From assembly GCA_018065965.1 (NCBI GenBank), contig JAGHSH010000128.1, forward strand, positions 1-32,093: a stretch of DNA of 32,093 bases, in the 5' to 3' direction. This document shows, one piece after another, positions 1 to 8,183 of the stretch. The notes below the pieces were generated by a model. It had not been told where the DNA came from, did not search any database, and was given only the letters and a program-made list of their open reading frames with translations. The translations under genes and the position numbers were made by a program. Source of the DNA: Candidatus Apopatocola equi (GTDB lineage: Bacteria; Bacillota; Clostridia; Oscillospirales; Oscillospiraceae). Numbering within the stretch: the stretch's first letter is position 1; the number at the start of each line of letters is the position of its first letter.

Positions 1-2
1 CC

Positions 3-554
3 GATGCGCCCCAGCCCCCGGGCAGCAATGTGGGAGACCTCATCGGTTATATCCGCTACCGGGGCTGTGAGGTGCAGCACAGCGCGGTTTCCTCCGTGTT
101 CGATTTTCTGTACGCCGACTACCGGGAGAGCCGTATGGCCTATCTGAAGAAGCACGGCCGGGTGTCGGAATACGATTCCGAGAACCTGATGTATGCGCTC
201 ATCCGCGAGGTGCTGGCAGAGCGGGGAGAGCTGCCGCTGGAGGTGGCCTGCCACCCGGAGCTGCAGCTGATCTTCCGGGATCAGACGCGGATGAGCGAGG
301 AGGAGCGGCGGTTCGTGAATACAGGCCTGTCCCATCTGGATTTCCTGATCTTCAACCGGGTCACAAAGGCTCCTGTCCTCGCCATCGAGGTGGACGGCTT
401 CCGCTACCATCGGGAGGGAACCCGTCAGGCGGAGCGGGACAGAATGAAGGATCACATTCTTTCGGAATACGGCCTGCCCCTCCTGCGCTTCCCCACCAAC
501 GGCAGCGGCGAGCGGGAACGGCTTCGCGCCGGACTCAGTGAGCTTTTCCCCTGA
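3..554 (+). CDS. C-terminal part of a DUF2726-type helicase/nuclease (5' truncated by window)
   Basis: The reading frame is already open at the first bases, so this is the 3' end of a longer gene; the GTG at 30 is not a convincing start. The last ~100 residues hold a compact domain with 'LDFLIFNRVT', then 'LAIEVDGFRYH' and 'YGLPLLRFPT'. This is the pattern of DUF2726, a PD-(D/E)XK-like nuclease fold found at the C-terminus of superfamily 1 helicases in Clostridia. The E-V-D of 'LAIEVDG' would be the metal-binding part. The role (DNA repair or defence helicase-nuclease) is inferred from family knowledge, because the helicase motifs lie outside the window. A short stem (574-590, CAGCCC/GGGCTG) without a T run follows the stop. 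Confidence 0.6.
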   Translation, partial: DAPQPPGSNVGDLIGYIRYRGCEVQHSAVSSVFDFLYADYRESRMAYLKKHGRVSEYDSENLMYALIREVLAERGELPLEVACHPELQLIFRDQTRMSEEERRFVNTGLSHLDFLIFNRVTKAPVLAIEVDGFRYHREGTRQAERDRMKDHILSEYGLPLLRFPTNGSGERERLRAGLSELFP

Positions 555-609
555 GCAGAAACGGCGCCCCTTTCAGCCCCTTCCGGGCTGCGGCCACGGG
601 AAAAAGCGG

Positions 610-638
610 TTGCTCTCCGGGCGCTTCGATGATATAAT
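610..638 (+). promoter_or_regulatory. Sigma-A-type promoter for the sugar symporter
   Basis: TTGCTC (610-615), a 17-bp spacer, then TATAAT (633-638). The -10 is perfect and the start codon lies about 55 bp downstream. Confidence 0.7.
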
Positions 639-691
639 ACGGCCCTGTGGAGTGGGAGAGACTCCAAAATAAGACCGAAATGGAGAGAAAA

Positions 692-2101
692 ATGGAAACC
701 CCAAAGCTCGAAAACAGGCATATCAACCTCTTTGCCCTCTCACAGGGCATGAACATGATGGCCCAGACCGTCCCCCTGACCTACCTGACCCTGTTCCTGA
801 CCGATTATCTGAAAATCAGCCCGCTGGCCATCGGTACGGGTCTGCTCATTGCCAAGACCTGCGACTTCCTCATCTCGCTGGTGGCGGGCATCGTCATTGA
901 AAAGAGCAACATGAAGCGCGGCAAGTACCTTTCCTGGGTGCGTCTGCTGACCTTCACGCTCTTCTTCGGCAACATCGTGCAGATGCTCGATACCACCGCC
1001 TTCATCAGCAGCCCGAACCTCCGCCTTGCCGTGGTGTGCGTGTTTTATGTGATGTTCCACGGCTCCATGAACTTCTCCGCCTCTGCCCGCGGCGCGCTCA
1101 TTACCAAGCTCGCCGGCGCCGACATGGAGAACCGCAAGCGCCTGACGGCCCGCCAGACTCAGGTGGGCGCGGCCACGTCCATCATCACCTCGGCCGTCAC
1201 CCTGCCTGCCATCAATCTGGTCAAGTCCATGACCGGCTCCGATTCTCTGGGCTTCTTCGTGGTCACGCTGGTCTTTTCCGTGTGCTTCCTCATCACGAAC
1301 CTGATCTTTGCCCACAGCGTGCAGGCTTTCGATCCTCCCACAACGGAGGGCGCACCCCGGAAAAAGACTGCCAGCGTGAAGGAAATGGTGCAGTCCGTGG
1401 TCACCAACAAGCAGATGCTGGTGCTCTTTTTCGGCTTCACCGTGAATACCGTGGGCGGTCAGGTGTTCACCGGCCTTACGGCCTACTTCTTCCGCGCCAC
1501 CGATAACTTCAACTTCATGACCGTGGCCTTCACGGCCCGCAGCATCGTGGCGCTGCTCTGCTCCATGGCCGGCCCCGCTCTGGGCCGCAGGCTGGGCAAG
1601 AAGAAATCCCTGCTCATCGCCTGGGGCATTTATGCCGCCGTGATGGTGGGCATCCGCTTCTTCGCCGTGGACGCAGCGGGCAATGCCAACCTCTTCTTCA
1701 TCACCGTGATGCTCTGCCTGTCCACCGGCGGTATGTATCTCTACACCGTGCTCATGACCACCTACTATCTGGACTGCGGCGAGTACGGCTACTACGTCAC
1801 CGGCGTGGACAACCGTACCATGGCCGTTACGGTCATGAACTGGCCCACCAAGATCGGCTTTGCTCTGGGCGGCTCTCTGGTAGGCTATGCCGTGGCTCTC
1901 TCCGGCTACCATGCCCCCACGGAGACGGCGGCTGCCTTTGTAGACGACATGGGCCGCTTCCTGACCATCTGGGCGCTGATCCCCGCCTGCACCACGGCGC
2001 TGGCCATGCTGATCATCGGCTTCGGCTACAAGCTCACGGAGGAGCAGGCCGCCGAGTATGCCAAAGCCAACATGGAGCGCGAGCAGGCCGCGAACGCCTG
2101 A
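692..2101 (+). CDS. GPH-family (MelB-like) sugar:cation symporter, MFS_2
   Basis: A 469-residue polytopic membrane protein of about 12 hydrophobic segments. It begins with the family-typical stretch 'LFALSQGMNMMAQTVPLTYL' and 'FLTDYLKI', followed by a short basic loop 'KSNMKRGKY' in the place of the GPH cytoplasmic loop 2-3 motif. Length fits the glycoside-pentoside-hexuronide family (450-500 aa). These carriers move sugars with Na+ or H+ across the cytoplasmic membrane; the substrate cannot be read here. I chose ATG 692 because GGAG (682-685) sits 6 bp upstream. An in-frame ATG at 680 and a GTG at 647 are less well placed. It is monocistronic, with a promoter at 610-638 and a terminator at 2136-2172. 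Confidence 0.85.
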   Translation: METPKLENRHINLFALSQGMNMMAQTVPLTYLTLFLTDYLKISPLAIGTGLLIAKTCDFLISLVAGIVIEKSNMKRGKYLSWVRLLTFTLFFGNIVQMLDTTAFISSPNLRLAVVCVFYVMFHGSMNFSASARGALITKLAGADMENRKRLTARQTQVGAATSIITSAVTLPAINLVKSMTGSDSLGFFVVTLVFSVCFLITNLIFAHSVQAFDPPTTEGAPRKKTASVKEMVQSVVTNKQMLVLFFGFTVNTVGGQVFTGLTAYFFRATDNFNFMTVAFTARSIVALLCSMAGPALGRRLGKKKSLLIAWGIYAAVMVGIRFFAVDAAGNANLFFITVMLCLSTGGMYLYTVLMTTYYLDCGEYGYYVTGVDNRTMAVTVMNWPTKIGFALGGSLVGYAVALSGYHAPTETAAAFVDDMGRFLTIWALIPACTTALAMLIIGFGYKLTEEQAAEYAKANMEREQAANA

Positions 2102-2135
2102 GCCTCCCGCCCCTTTCAGACAGACCGAAATCCAT

Positions 2136-2172
2136 AAAAAGCTCGCGGCGCTGCGGCGCTGCGAGCCTTTTT
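2136..2172 (+). terminator. Intrinsic terminator after the symporter gene
   Basis: Stem GCTCGC (2141-2146) / GCGAGC (2161-2166) with a GC-rich loop that can fold further, preceded by AAAAA and followed by CTTTTT. The A and T tracts make it potentially bidirectional. Confidence 0.8.
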
Positions 2173-2440
2173 GCGCTTCCCGGAGAAGGTTTTTCGGCTG
2201 CCTGCAGGAATTGTTATACGTGTTGTATGTATAACAATCCGATTATATAAAACGCTTTTTCTCCGGGCGCCTCTCACTCACACAGGCTGATTTTGCAGCA
2301 AAAAAACGAAGGGAGACAGACGGGGGAAACAGGAATTTGTACCTTTTTCCGTCTTGCATAAATATGCATTTTCGCTTATACTATTCAAACAAACCTAAAT
2401 AAGGTGAATGAAAAAAGAAACTACAGAAAGAGGGAGAAAA
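2173..2440 (+). promoter_or_regulatory. Regulatory region upstream of the ABC importer operon
   Basis: No gene here. It contains an inverted repeat of 9-bp arms, TTGTTATAC (2211-2219) and GTATAACAA (2229-2237), separated by 9 bp: a likely repressor or activator site. Further down are the promoter TTGCAT (2354-2359), N17, TATACT (2377-2382), and a second dyad TGCATA-AA-TATGCA (2355-2368) that overlaps the -35 and spacer. Two nested operator-like sites suggest substrate-controlled expression of the operon. Which regulator binds is unknown; no regulator gene is adjacent. Confidence 0.6.
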
Positions 2441-3622
2441 ATGAAAAATCTTAAGAAGCTCCTTGCCGCGCTCCTTGCGCTGGCCATGATGCTTGCCCTG
2501 TGCGCCTGCGGCGGCTCCTCCAAGACGGATGAGAACACGGTCGTGATCGGCTACATCGGGGATCTATCCAATGCGGACGCCTACGTGGGTGTTCCGCCTC
2601 AGCAGTTCCTGCAGGACTACTTTGAAGAGCTGAATGCCAAGGGCGGCTACCTCGGCAAGCAGGTCAAATTCGTTGCCTATGACATGCAGCCCGACAACGC
2701 GGTCGACGGTCTGAATGCCTGCAAGCGTCTGATCGACAACGATCATGCCATTGCCATTCTCGGCCCCTCCTCCAGCTCTGCCGCCATTCCCATGGCTGAG
2801 TACTGCGATCAGACCCATGTTCCCTTCATCGCTACCTCCGCTACCAATGAGCTGGTCACCGTCGCCGAGGACGGCACTCTGCACCCCTATGCCTTCCGCG
2901 TTTCCTTCATCGACTCCTATCAGGGCACTGCCGCCGCCATCTACGCGGTGAAGCAGGGCATTACCAAGGTCGCCATGATCGAGACCAACGGCAACCCCTA
3001 TTCTCAGAACATCTGCAACTTCTTTACGGAGTCCTTCGGCAAGCTGGGCGGCTCGGTGGTGGAGCGCATTGCCATTCAGGACAAGGATGTTGACTTCCGT
3101 GCGCAGCTGACCAACTTCGCCTCCATGGACATCGATGCCATCTTCATGCCCTCCGGCACCTACGTGCAGCCCGCCTACGTGGTACAGCAGGCCAAGGAGC
3201 TGGGTCTGAACCTCAAGTTTGTCTTTACTGACGGTGTGTATGACGATACGCTGCTGGAGCTCTGCGGCGATGCGCTGGACGGCTCCATCCTGACCGTGGG
3301 CGTTTACGGCGAGAATGAGGAGTACAAGGCCTTTGCCGAGCAGTTCACCGCCAAGCACCCCGAGTACGGCGCGAACATCTTCGTCTACCTGTGCTACGAT
3401 GCGCTCAAGCTCCTTGAGTACGGCATCGAGACCAGCCAGTCTCTGGATTCTGAGAAGATCCGAGACGCCATCGAGGGCGCTGCCGATGTGGATCTCTTCA
3501 CCGACCACCACTTCTCCGTGGATCCCGCTACCCACAACCCCCTCAACAAGATGGTTGAGATCGTCGGCTTTAAGAACGGCGAGTTCTATCTGGTCGACGA
3601 GTTCTATCCCAACATGGACTGA
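2441..3622 (+). CDS. livK: Branched-chain-amino-acid-type ABC transporter substrate-binding lipoprotein
   Basis: A 393-residue extracellular lipoprotein. The signal peptide starts MKNLKK, has an Ala/Leu-rich core and a lipobox ending LCAC, followed by GGSS. The mature part is a type I periplasmic-binding fold (Peripla_BP_6): 'IGYIGDLSNADAYVGVPPQQ' at the N-terminus, 'LIDNDHAIAILGPSSSSAAIPMAEYCDQ' and 'VPFIATSATNE' lining the ligand cleft, and 'AMIETNGNPYSQN' in lobe 2. It captures the ligand for the LivHMGF-type importer encoded next. ATG 2441 is chosen over in-frame ATG 2408 because it is preceded by AGGGAG and gives a compact signal peptide, although the 4-nt spacing is short and 2408 remains possible. 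The livK label is by family; the true substrate may not be Leu/Ile/Val. Confidence 0.85.
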   Translation: MKNLKKLLAALLALAMMLALCACGGSSKTDENTVVIGYIGDLSNADAYVGVPPQQFLQDYFEELNAKGGYLGKQVKFVAYDMQPDNAVDGLNACKRLIDNDHAIAILGPSSSSAAIPMAEYCDQTHVPFIATSATNELVTVAEDGTLHPYAFRVSFIDSYQGTAAAIYAVKQGITKVAMIETNGNPYSQNICNFFTESFGKLGGSVVERIAIQDKDVDFRAQLTNFASMDIDAIFMPSGTYVQPAYVVQQAKELGLNLKFVFTDGVYDDTLLELCGDALDGSILTVGVYGENEEYKAFAEQFTAKHPEYGANIFVYLCYDALKLLEYGIETSQSLDSEKIRDAIEGAADVDLFTDHHFSVDPATHNPLNKMVEIVGFKNGEFYLVDEFYPNMD

Positions 3623-3659
3623 TTCCCGTCCTGCTGCGGAACATACATTTTCTGACACG

Positions 3660-3686
3660 GGCAAAGCCGGATCCTCCGGCTTTGCC
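3660..3686 (+). terminator. Strong hairpin between the binding-protein and permease genes
   Basis: A perfect 12-bp stem, GGCAAAGCCGGA (3660-3671) / TCCGGCTTTGCC (3675-3686), with a 3-nt loop. No T run follows, and the SD of the next gene begins ~14 nt later. It probably works as a 3' mRNA stabiliser or partial attenuator that keeps binding-protein levels above permease levels, rather than a full terminator. Confidence 0.7.
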
Positions 3687-3710
3687 ATGTGCCGTATCTG
3701 GGAGGAAACT

Positions 3711-4586
3711 ATGATTCAGATCTTGCAGCAGCTGGTTACCAGCGTGTCCGTCGGCGGGCTGTATGCCCTGCTTGCCGTCGGTTATGCACTGATCTACAGC
3801 GTGTTTGATTTCACGAAGTTAGCATTTGGCGGGATCATGATGGTCTCCGCCTTTGCCGGTTATTTTGCCACGAAGCTCGGTGTTCCCACTGCTGCTGCGA
3901 TGCTGGTCGCTTCCGCGGCCGGCGTTCTGATTTCCGTTGCCGTTGAGCTGCTGGCTTACCGGCCCATGAGAAAGAGAAACGCCAACAGGCTCTTCCTGAT
4001 GATCTCCGCCATGGGCGTGAATATTTTCATCACGAACCTGTTTCTCTGCCTCTTCGGCGCCAATCTCCGCGCCCTGCCCACCGGCTTTTCCAGCAATACC
4101 ATAGCGTTAGGCCCCCTGCGTATCGGCGTGGTCGATCTGCTCTCCCTGATCGTTTCGGTGGTCGCGCTGGTCCTGCTCACCTTCTTCCTTTACCGCACCA
4201 GAGCGGGTGTTACGGTGCGTGCCAGCGCACTGGATATGTCCACCGCCGGCCTGATGGGCATTGATGTGAACCGCGTGTCGCTCATCGTCTTTGCCATCTC
4301 CGGCATCACCGCCGCCATTGCGGGCATGTTCTTCGGCATGAAGTACAATGTATATCCCGCCATGGGCTCGATTTCCAACAAGGCGTTCATCGCCAGCGTG
4401 ATCGGCGGTCTCGGCAGCCTGAAGGGCGCGGTGATCGGCGGCTTCCTGCTGGGCATCCTCGAGATCATGGTAACGGCTTATATTTCCGCAACCTACCGGG
4501 ATCTGGTCTCCTTTGCCGTGATGATGATCGTGCTCATTTTCCTGCCCAACGGCCTCTTCGGCATGGGCGACCAGAATAAGCTGTAA
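3711..4586 (+). CDS. livH: Branched-chain-amino-acid-type ABC transporter permease (LivH-like)
   Basis: A 291-residue inner-membrane permease of the BPD_transp_2 family, with about 8 hydrophobic segments starting 'LQQLVTSVSVGGLYALLAVGY'. The cytoplasmic coupling (EAA-like) segment is 'VRASALDMSTAGLMGIDVNR', and a conserved 'ASVIGGLGSLKGAVIGG' lies near the C-terminus. The start ATG 3711 has a clear GGAGG at 3701-3705. A longer in-frame ORF beginning at 3315 runs back through the livK gene in another frame and is Ser/Pro/Arg-rich nonsense, so it is not the start. It forms the channel with the LivM-like protein encoded 13 bp downstream, whose SD overlaps this gene's stop. Confidence 0.9.
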   Translation: MIQILQQLVTSVSVGGLYALLAVGYALIYSVFDFTKLAFGGIMMVSAFAGYFATKLGVPTAAAMLVASAAGVLISVAVELLAYRPMRKRNANRLFLMISAMGVNIFITNLFLCLFGANLRALPTGFSSNTIALGPLRIGVVDLLSLIVSVVALVLLTFFLYRTRAGVTVRASALDMSTAGLMGIDVNRVSLIVFAISGITAAIAGMFFGMKYNVYPAMGSISNKAFIASVIGGLGSLKGAVIGGFLLGILEIMVTAYISATYRDLVSFAVMMIVLIFLPNGLFGMGDQNKL

Positions 4587-4599
4587 GGAGGCAACGAAC

Positions 4600-5508
4600 G
4601 TGTATATCCAGTCAGTTATCGTAACGATCTGCACCAATGTTATCTCCGTTGTGGGTCTTGCTCTGCTCACCGGCTACACCGGCATGTTCTCACTGGGTCA
4701 TGCGGGCTTCATGTGCATCGGCGCCTACACGGCTGTGCTGACCCACCTCCATCTGGGCATTCCCTATCTTCTCGCCCTCCTGCTGGGCGGCCTGACCGCC
4801 GGCCTCGTTGGCCTGATCATCGGCTATCCGACCCTTCGCAACCGGCTCCGCGGCGATTACTTCGCCATCTGCATGATGGGCTTCGGCACCGTGGTCAGAC
4901 TCATCATCAACAACATGAACAACCCCATCGTCAAGGGCTCTACCGGCATCTCCAAGATCCCGCAGCTGACCACGCTCTGGTCTGCGCTGTTCATCACGGC
5001 GGCTCTGGTGTTCTTCATGTGGAACTTCGTCCACTCTCAGTTCGGGAAAAACTGCCTCGCCGTGCAGCAGCAGGAAGTGGCAGCGGAGATGATGGGCGTT
5101 GACATCGTGAAGACCAAGCTGATCTCGCTGGTCATCTCGGCATTCTACTGCGGCATTGCCGGTGCGCTGCTGGCCTTCTGGATCCAGTACATCAGCCCCA
5201 ATAACTTTACCGACACCAAGTCCAACGACTTCCTGGCTACACTGGTCACCGGCGGCACCAACAGCATCACCGGCCCCGTGCTTGCGGCAGCGCTCATCAC
5301 CACCATGCTGGAGTATCTGCGCTTTCTGGCCAATTGGCGTCTGGTGATCTACGGTCTGCTGTATGTGGTAATCATGCGCTTCCGTCCCGAGGGACTGATG
5401 GGCTACCGGGAATTTTCCTTCCGCGGTACGCTCCGCTTTTTCCGGGAGCTGCCCGCCAGACTCAAGGGCATCCGGGAGAAGGTCACCGGCAGAAAGGGAG
5501 GCGTCTGA
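4600..5508 (+). CDS. livM: Branched-chain-amino-acid-type ABC transporter permease (LivM-like)
   Basis: A 302-residue membrane protein of the BPD_transp_2 family. It opens with 'VGLALLTGYTGMFSLGHAGFMCIGAY', the LivM hallmark (SLGHAGF), and carries the coupling segment 'AVQQQEVAAEMMGVDIVKTKL' and 'ATLVTGGTNSITGPVLAA'. It starts at GTG 4600 with AAGGAGG (4585-4591) eight nt upstream, overlapping the livH stop. The C-terminal ~30 residues are basic and cytoplasmic. It partners LivH and the LivG/LivF ATPases. Confidence 0.9.
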   Translation: MYIQSVIVTICTNVISVVGLALLTGYTGMFSLGHAGFMCIGAYTAVLTHLHLGIPYLLALLLGGLTAGLVGLIIGYPTLRNRLRGDYFAICMMGFGTVVRLIINNMNNPIVKGSTGISKIPQLTTLWSALFITAALVFFMWNFVHSQFGKNCLAVQQQEVAAEMMGVDIVKTKLISLVISAFYCGIAGALLAFWIQYISPNNFTDTKSNDFLATLVTGGTNSITGPVLAAALITTMLEYLRFLANWRLVIYGLLYVVIMRFRPEGLMGYREFSFRGTLRFFRELPARLKGIREKVTGRKGGV

Positions 5509-5509
5509 A

Positions 5510-6286
5510 ATGAAAAGAATACTGGATGTTTCCGCGCTGACGATCCGCTTCGGCGGCCTGACGGCCATTGACAATTTCTCCATGCACATCGACGAGGGGG
5601 AGTTCGTGGGCATTATCGGCCCCAACGGCGCGGGTAAGACGACCTTTTTCAACTCGCTGACCGGCAATGTGACGCCTGCCTCCGGCTCCGTCAATTACTG
5701 CGGCACGAGCCTGATCGGAAAGATCCCATCCCGGATTTCTCAGATGGGCATCAGCCGCACCTTCCAGAACATCCGTATCTTTCCCAAGATGACGGTGCTG
5801 GAAAATGTGTGCATCCCTCTGCACAGCAAGCCTACCTACGGCCTTTTCCCGGCAGTTCTGGGTCTGAAGTCCGCCAAAGCGGAGGACGAGCGAATCCGGG
5901 ACGAGGCCCTGAGCTATCTCGAGCGCCTCGGCATCGGGGAGTACAGGGACTATGAGGCCGGCACGCTGCCCTACGGTCTGCAGCGCAGGCTGGAGATCGC
6001 CCGGGCTCTTGCCGCGCACCCCACGCTCCTGCTGCTGGATGAGCCCGCTGCGGGCATGAACAACGATGAGTGCCGGGAACTGGTGGAGCTGCTGAAAAAG
6101 ATCCACAGGGAATGCAAGCTCACCGTTATGCTCATCGAGCACCACATGGACGTGATTCAGCCCCTCTGCGACCGGCTCTATGTGCTGAATCTCGGCGCTC
6201 TCCTCCGGGAGGGAAAACCCGGGGAGGTACTCTCCGACCCCGAGGTGGTGCGTGCGTATCTGGGTGAAAGGAGAAAACGCAAATGA
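5510..6286 (+). CDS. livG: Branched-chain-amino-acid-type ABC transporter ATPase (LivG-like)
   Basis: A 258-residue cytoplasmic ATPase. Walker A is 'GPNGAGKTT' (about residues 38-46). The Q-loop region is 'ISRTFQNIRIFPKMTVLENV', the LivG signature. The degenerate ABC signature is 'LPYGLQRRLEIARAL', Walker B with catalytic Glu is 'LLLLDEPAAGMN', and the switch His lies in 'LIEHHMD'. ATG 5510 begins one base after the livM stop and is preceded by GGGAGG eight nt upstream. It powers transport through LivHM. Its stop overlaps the livF start (ATGA), indicating translational coupling. Confidence 0.92.
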   Translation: MKRILDVSALTIRFGGLTAIDNFSMHIDEGEFVGIIGPNGAGKTTFFNSLTGNVTPASGSVNYCGTSLIGKIPSRISQMGISRTFQNIRIFPKMTVLENVCIPLHSKPTYGLFPAVLGLKSAKAEDERIRDEALSYLERLGIGEYRDYEAGTLPYGLQRRLEIARALAAHPTLLLLDEPAAGMNNDECRELVELLKKIHRECKLTVMLIEHHMDVIQPLCDRLYVLNLGALLREGKPGEVLSDPEVVRAYLGERRKRK

Positions 6287-7011
6287 GCAAAATGCTGGAG
6301 ATCAGCGGCCTTTCCTCCTATTACGGCGGGATCTGCGCGCTGAACGATGTGAGTCTCTATATCAACGAGGGCGAGATCACCTCTATCATCGGCTCGAACG
6401 GTGCGGGCAAGTCTACCCTGATGCGCACCGTTGCCGGTGACAAAAAGATCGACAGCGGTACTGTCCTGTTCAACGGCAGCCCCCTGCCGGAGAGCGTGGA
6501 TCGGGTAGTTTCCGGCGGCATCTCGCTGGTGCCTGAAGGGAGAAGGATCTTTTCCTCTCTCACCGTGCGGGAAAATCTGATCCTCGGCACCTGCTCCCGC
6601 CGGGACTACAAGCAGGCCATGGCGGACACGCTGGATGAGGTGCTGGAGCTGTTCCCGAAGCTGAGGGAGCGTTACCATCAGCCCGGCGGCACGCTCTCCG
6701 GCGGCGAGCAGCAGATGCTTGCCATCGGCCGTGCTCTGATGGCCCGGCCCAAGCTGCTCTGCCTGGACGAGCCCTCTCTGGGTCTGGCACCGATCATCAT
6801 CGACGAGGTCTTTGACAAGATCATCCAGCTCAACGAGGAGCGGGGCCTGACGGTGCTGCTGGTGGAGCAGAATGCGTTTCTGGCCTTGGATGTTGCCCAC
6901 CGTGCCTATGTTCTGAACACGGGCCGCATCACGCTGGAGGGTACCGGTACGGAGCTGGCGGAAAACCCCAATGTGCAGGCGGAGTACCTCGGCGTGAAAA
7001 CAGGGGAGTGA
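6283..7011 (+). CDS. livF: Branched-chain-amino-acid-type ABC transporter ATPase (LivF-like)
   Basis: A 242-residue ATPase, the second of the pair. Walker A is 'GSNGAGKST', then 'ISLVPEGRRIFSSLTVRENL', the LivF Q-loop region. The full ABC signature is 'LSGGEQQMLAIGRAL', Walker B 'LLCLDEPSLGLAP', and the switch segment 'LVEQNAFLALDVAHRAYVL'. It begins inside the last codon of livG (4-base ATGA overlap). The two ATPases and two permeases make a complete LivHMGF importer in one operon. Confidence 0.92.
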   Translation: MSKMLEISGLSSYYGGICALNDVSLYINEGEITSIIGSNGAGKSTLMRTVAGDKKIDSGTVLFNGSPLPESVDRVVSGGISLVPEGRRIFSSLTVRENLILGTCSRRDYKQAMADTLDEVLELFPKLRERYHQPGGTLSGGEQQMLAIGRALMARPKLLCLDEPSLGLAPIIIDEVFDKIIQLNEERGLTVLLVEQNAFLALDVAHRAYVLNTGRITLEGTGTELAENPNVQAEYLGVKTGE

Positions 7012-7015
7012 GCAA

Positions 7016-8137
7016 ATGAAGGAAGAGAACTATCGGTTGGGCGCGGAGCTGCGCCATGAACTGCACAGACACCCGGAGCTGTCCTGCGAGGAGGTCTGGA
7101 CGAAGAACCGCCTTGCGGAGTTTCTCCGGGCGCATACAAAGAGTCTTGAGATCGTGGATCGCGGCAGGTGGCTCTATGCCCACTATCACGGAAACGGTCA
7201 GGGGAAAATGATCGCCCTTCGGGCGGATTTCGATGCGCTGCCCATCGAGGAGACCATTGAACTGCCCTACGGTTCCGAATGCTCCGGCGTGTCCCACAAG
7301 TGCGGCCACGACGGCCATGCGGCCACCCTGGCTGCCTTTGCGCTGGAGCTGGAGGAGCGCGGGACGGACAACGATGTGTATCTGGTCTTTCAGCACGCGG
7401 AAGAGATCGGTGCGGGCGCGGTGGAGTGCGCCGTACTGATGGATGAGGAGCAGATCGACGAGGTTTATGCCTATCACAATGCTCCGGGCATACCGCAGGG
7501 AAGCATTCTGGTGGGCGATGGGAATTACTCCTGCGCTTCCATGGGCATGAGTCTGTATTTTGAGGGCAAGGCCTCTCACGCCTCTGCCCCGGGCGTGGGG
7601 CGCAATCCCGCACCGGCCATCTCCCGCATCGTCCTCGCCCTCCCGCAGCTGTACCGACCCGAGGATTACACGGGTCTTGTGCTGGCTACCGTCATCCAGA
7701 TCGATCTGGGCGAGACCGCCTTCGGCACCTCCGCCGGCAGCGGTGTGCTTCGCCTGACAATCCGCGGTCAGCATGAGAAGGAAATGTACACCCTGCGCGA
7801 CAGGATCAACACCATGGCCAACGCTCTGTGCGCGGAGTACGGGCTGAGCTTCCGGGTGGAATACTGCGACGTTTTCCCCGAAAACGTGAACGAGCGGGGC
7901 TGCACGGAGAAGGTCAGAGCGGCTGCCCGCAGACTCGGGCTGCAGCTTCTGGAGCGGGAATTTCCGGAGGCCGGCTCCGAGGACTTCGGCTATTTTACCA
8001 AGCGTGCGCCGGGCAGCTACTTCGATGTAGGTGCCGGTGAGGACGTTACCCCCCTCCACACGGTCACCTATGATTTCCCGGATGAAATCATCCCCACGGC
8101 AGCAGCCGTGTTTGCAGAGCTCACGGAGCTGAAATAA
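7016..8137 (+). CDS. M20-family metallohydrolase (N-acyl-amino-acid or aminoacyl amidohydrolase type)
   Basis: A 373-residue cytoplasmic enzyme with no signal peptide. The family landmarks are in order: 'LRHELHRHPELSCEE' at the N-terminus, the metal-binding 'LRADFDALPIEE' and 'HKCGHDGHAATLAAFAL', 'FQHAEEIGAGA' carrying the acidic catalytic pair, and 'EAGSEDFGYF' plus 'PLHTVTYDFPDE' at the C-terminus. The dimerisation (lid) domain is in the middle. The family hydrolyses N-acyl or carbamoyl amino acids and small peptides using one or two metal ions. ATG 7016 is five bases after livF, with GGGGAGTGA as SD, so it belongs to the importer operon and probably processes the imported substrate. The exact substrate is not readable; carboxypeptidase, aminoacylase and aminobenzoyl-glutamate hydrolase are all possible. 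Confidence 0.85.
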   Translation: MKEENYRLGAELRHELHRHPELSCEEVWTKNRLAEFLRAHTKSLEIVDRGRWLYAHYHGNGQGKMIALRADFDALPIEETIELPYGSECSGVSHKCGHDGHAATLAAFALELEERGTDNDVYLVFQHAEEIGAGAVECAVLMDEEQIDEVYAYHNAPGIPQGSILVGDGNYSCASMGMSLYFEGKASHASAPGVGRNPAPAISRIVLALPQLYRPEDYTGLVLATVIQIDLGETAFGTSAGSGVLRLTIRGQHEKEMYTLRDRINTMANALCAEYGLSFRVEYCDVFPENVNERGCTEKVRAAARRLGLQLLEREFPEAGSEDFGYFTKRAPGSYFDVGAGEDVTPLHTVTYDFPDEIIPTAAAVFAELTELK

Positions 8138-8138
8138 A

Positions 8139-8181
8139 CCGAACGGACAGTCCGCTCACTGAGAGCGGACTGTCCGTTCGG
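8139..8181 (+). terminator. 19-bp perfect hairpin after the amidohydrolase gene
   Basis: Left arm 8139-8157 and right arm 8163-8181 are perfect reverse complements with a 5-nt loop (ACTGA). The arm itself contains the smaller palindrome CGGACAGTCCG. The stop codon is just upstream. No T run follows, so termination may be Rho-dependent or partial; a promoter starts immediately downstream. Confidence 0.7.
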
Positions 8182-8183
8182 GC

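Noticed and set aside
740..1912. Long minus-strand ORF (His/Gly/Glu-rich, 390 codons) opposite the symporter
   Set aside because: Exact antisense shadow of a strongly predicted membrane protein gene; composition is low-complexity and no ribosome site or family signature is seen. Similar shadows opposite livK, livH, livM and the right flank genes were dropped too.
3315..3710. N-terminal extension of the LivH-like ORF
   Set aside because: Ser/Pro/Arg-rich translation of livK in another frame; a good SD and the LivH N-terminus are at 3711.
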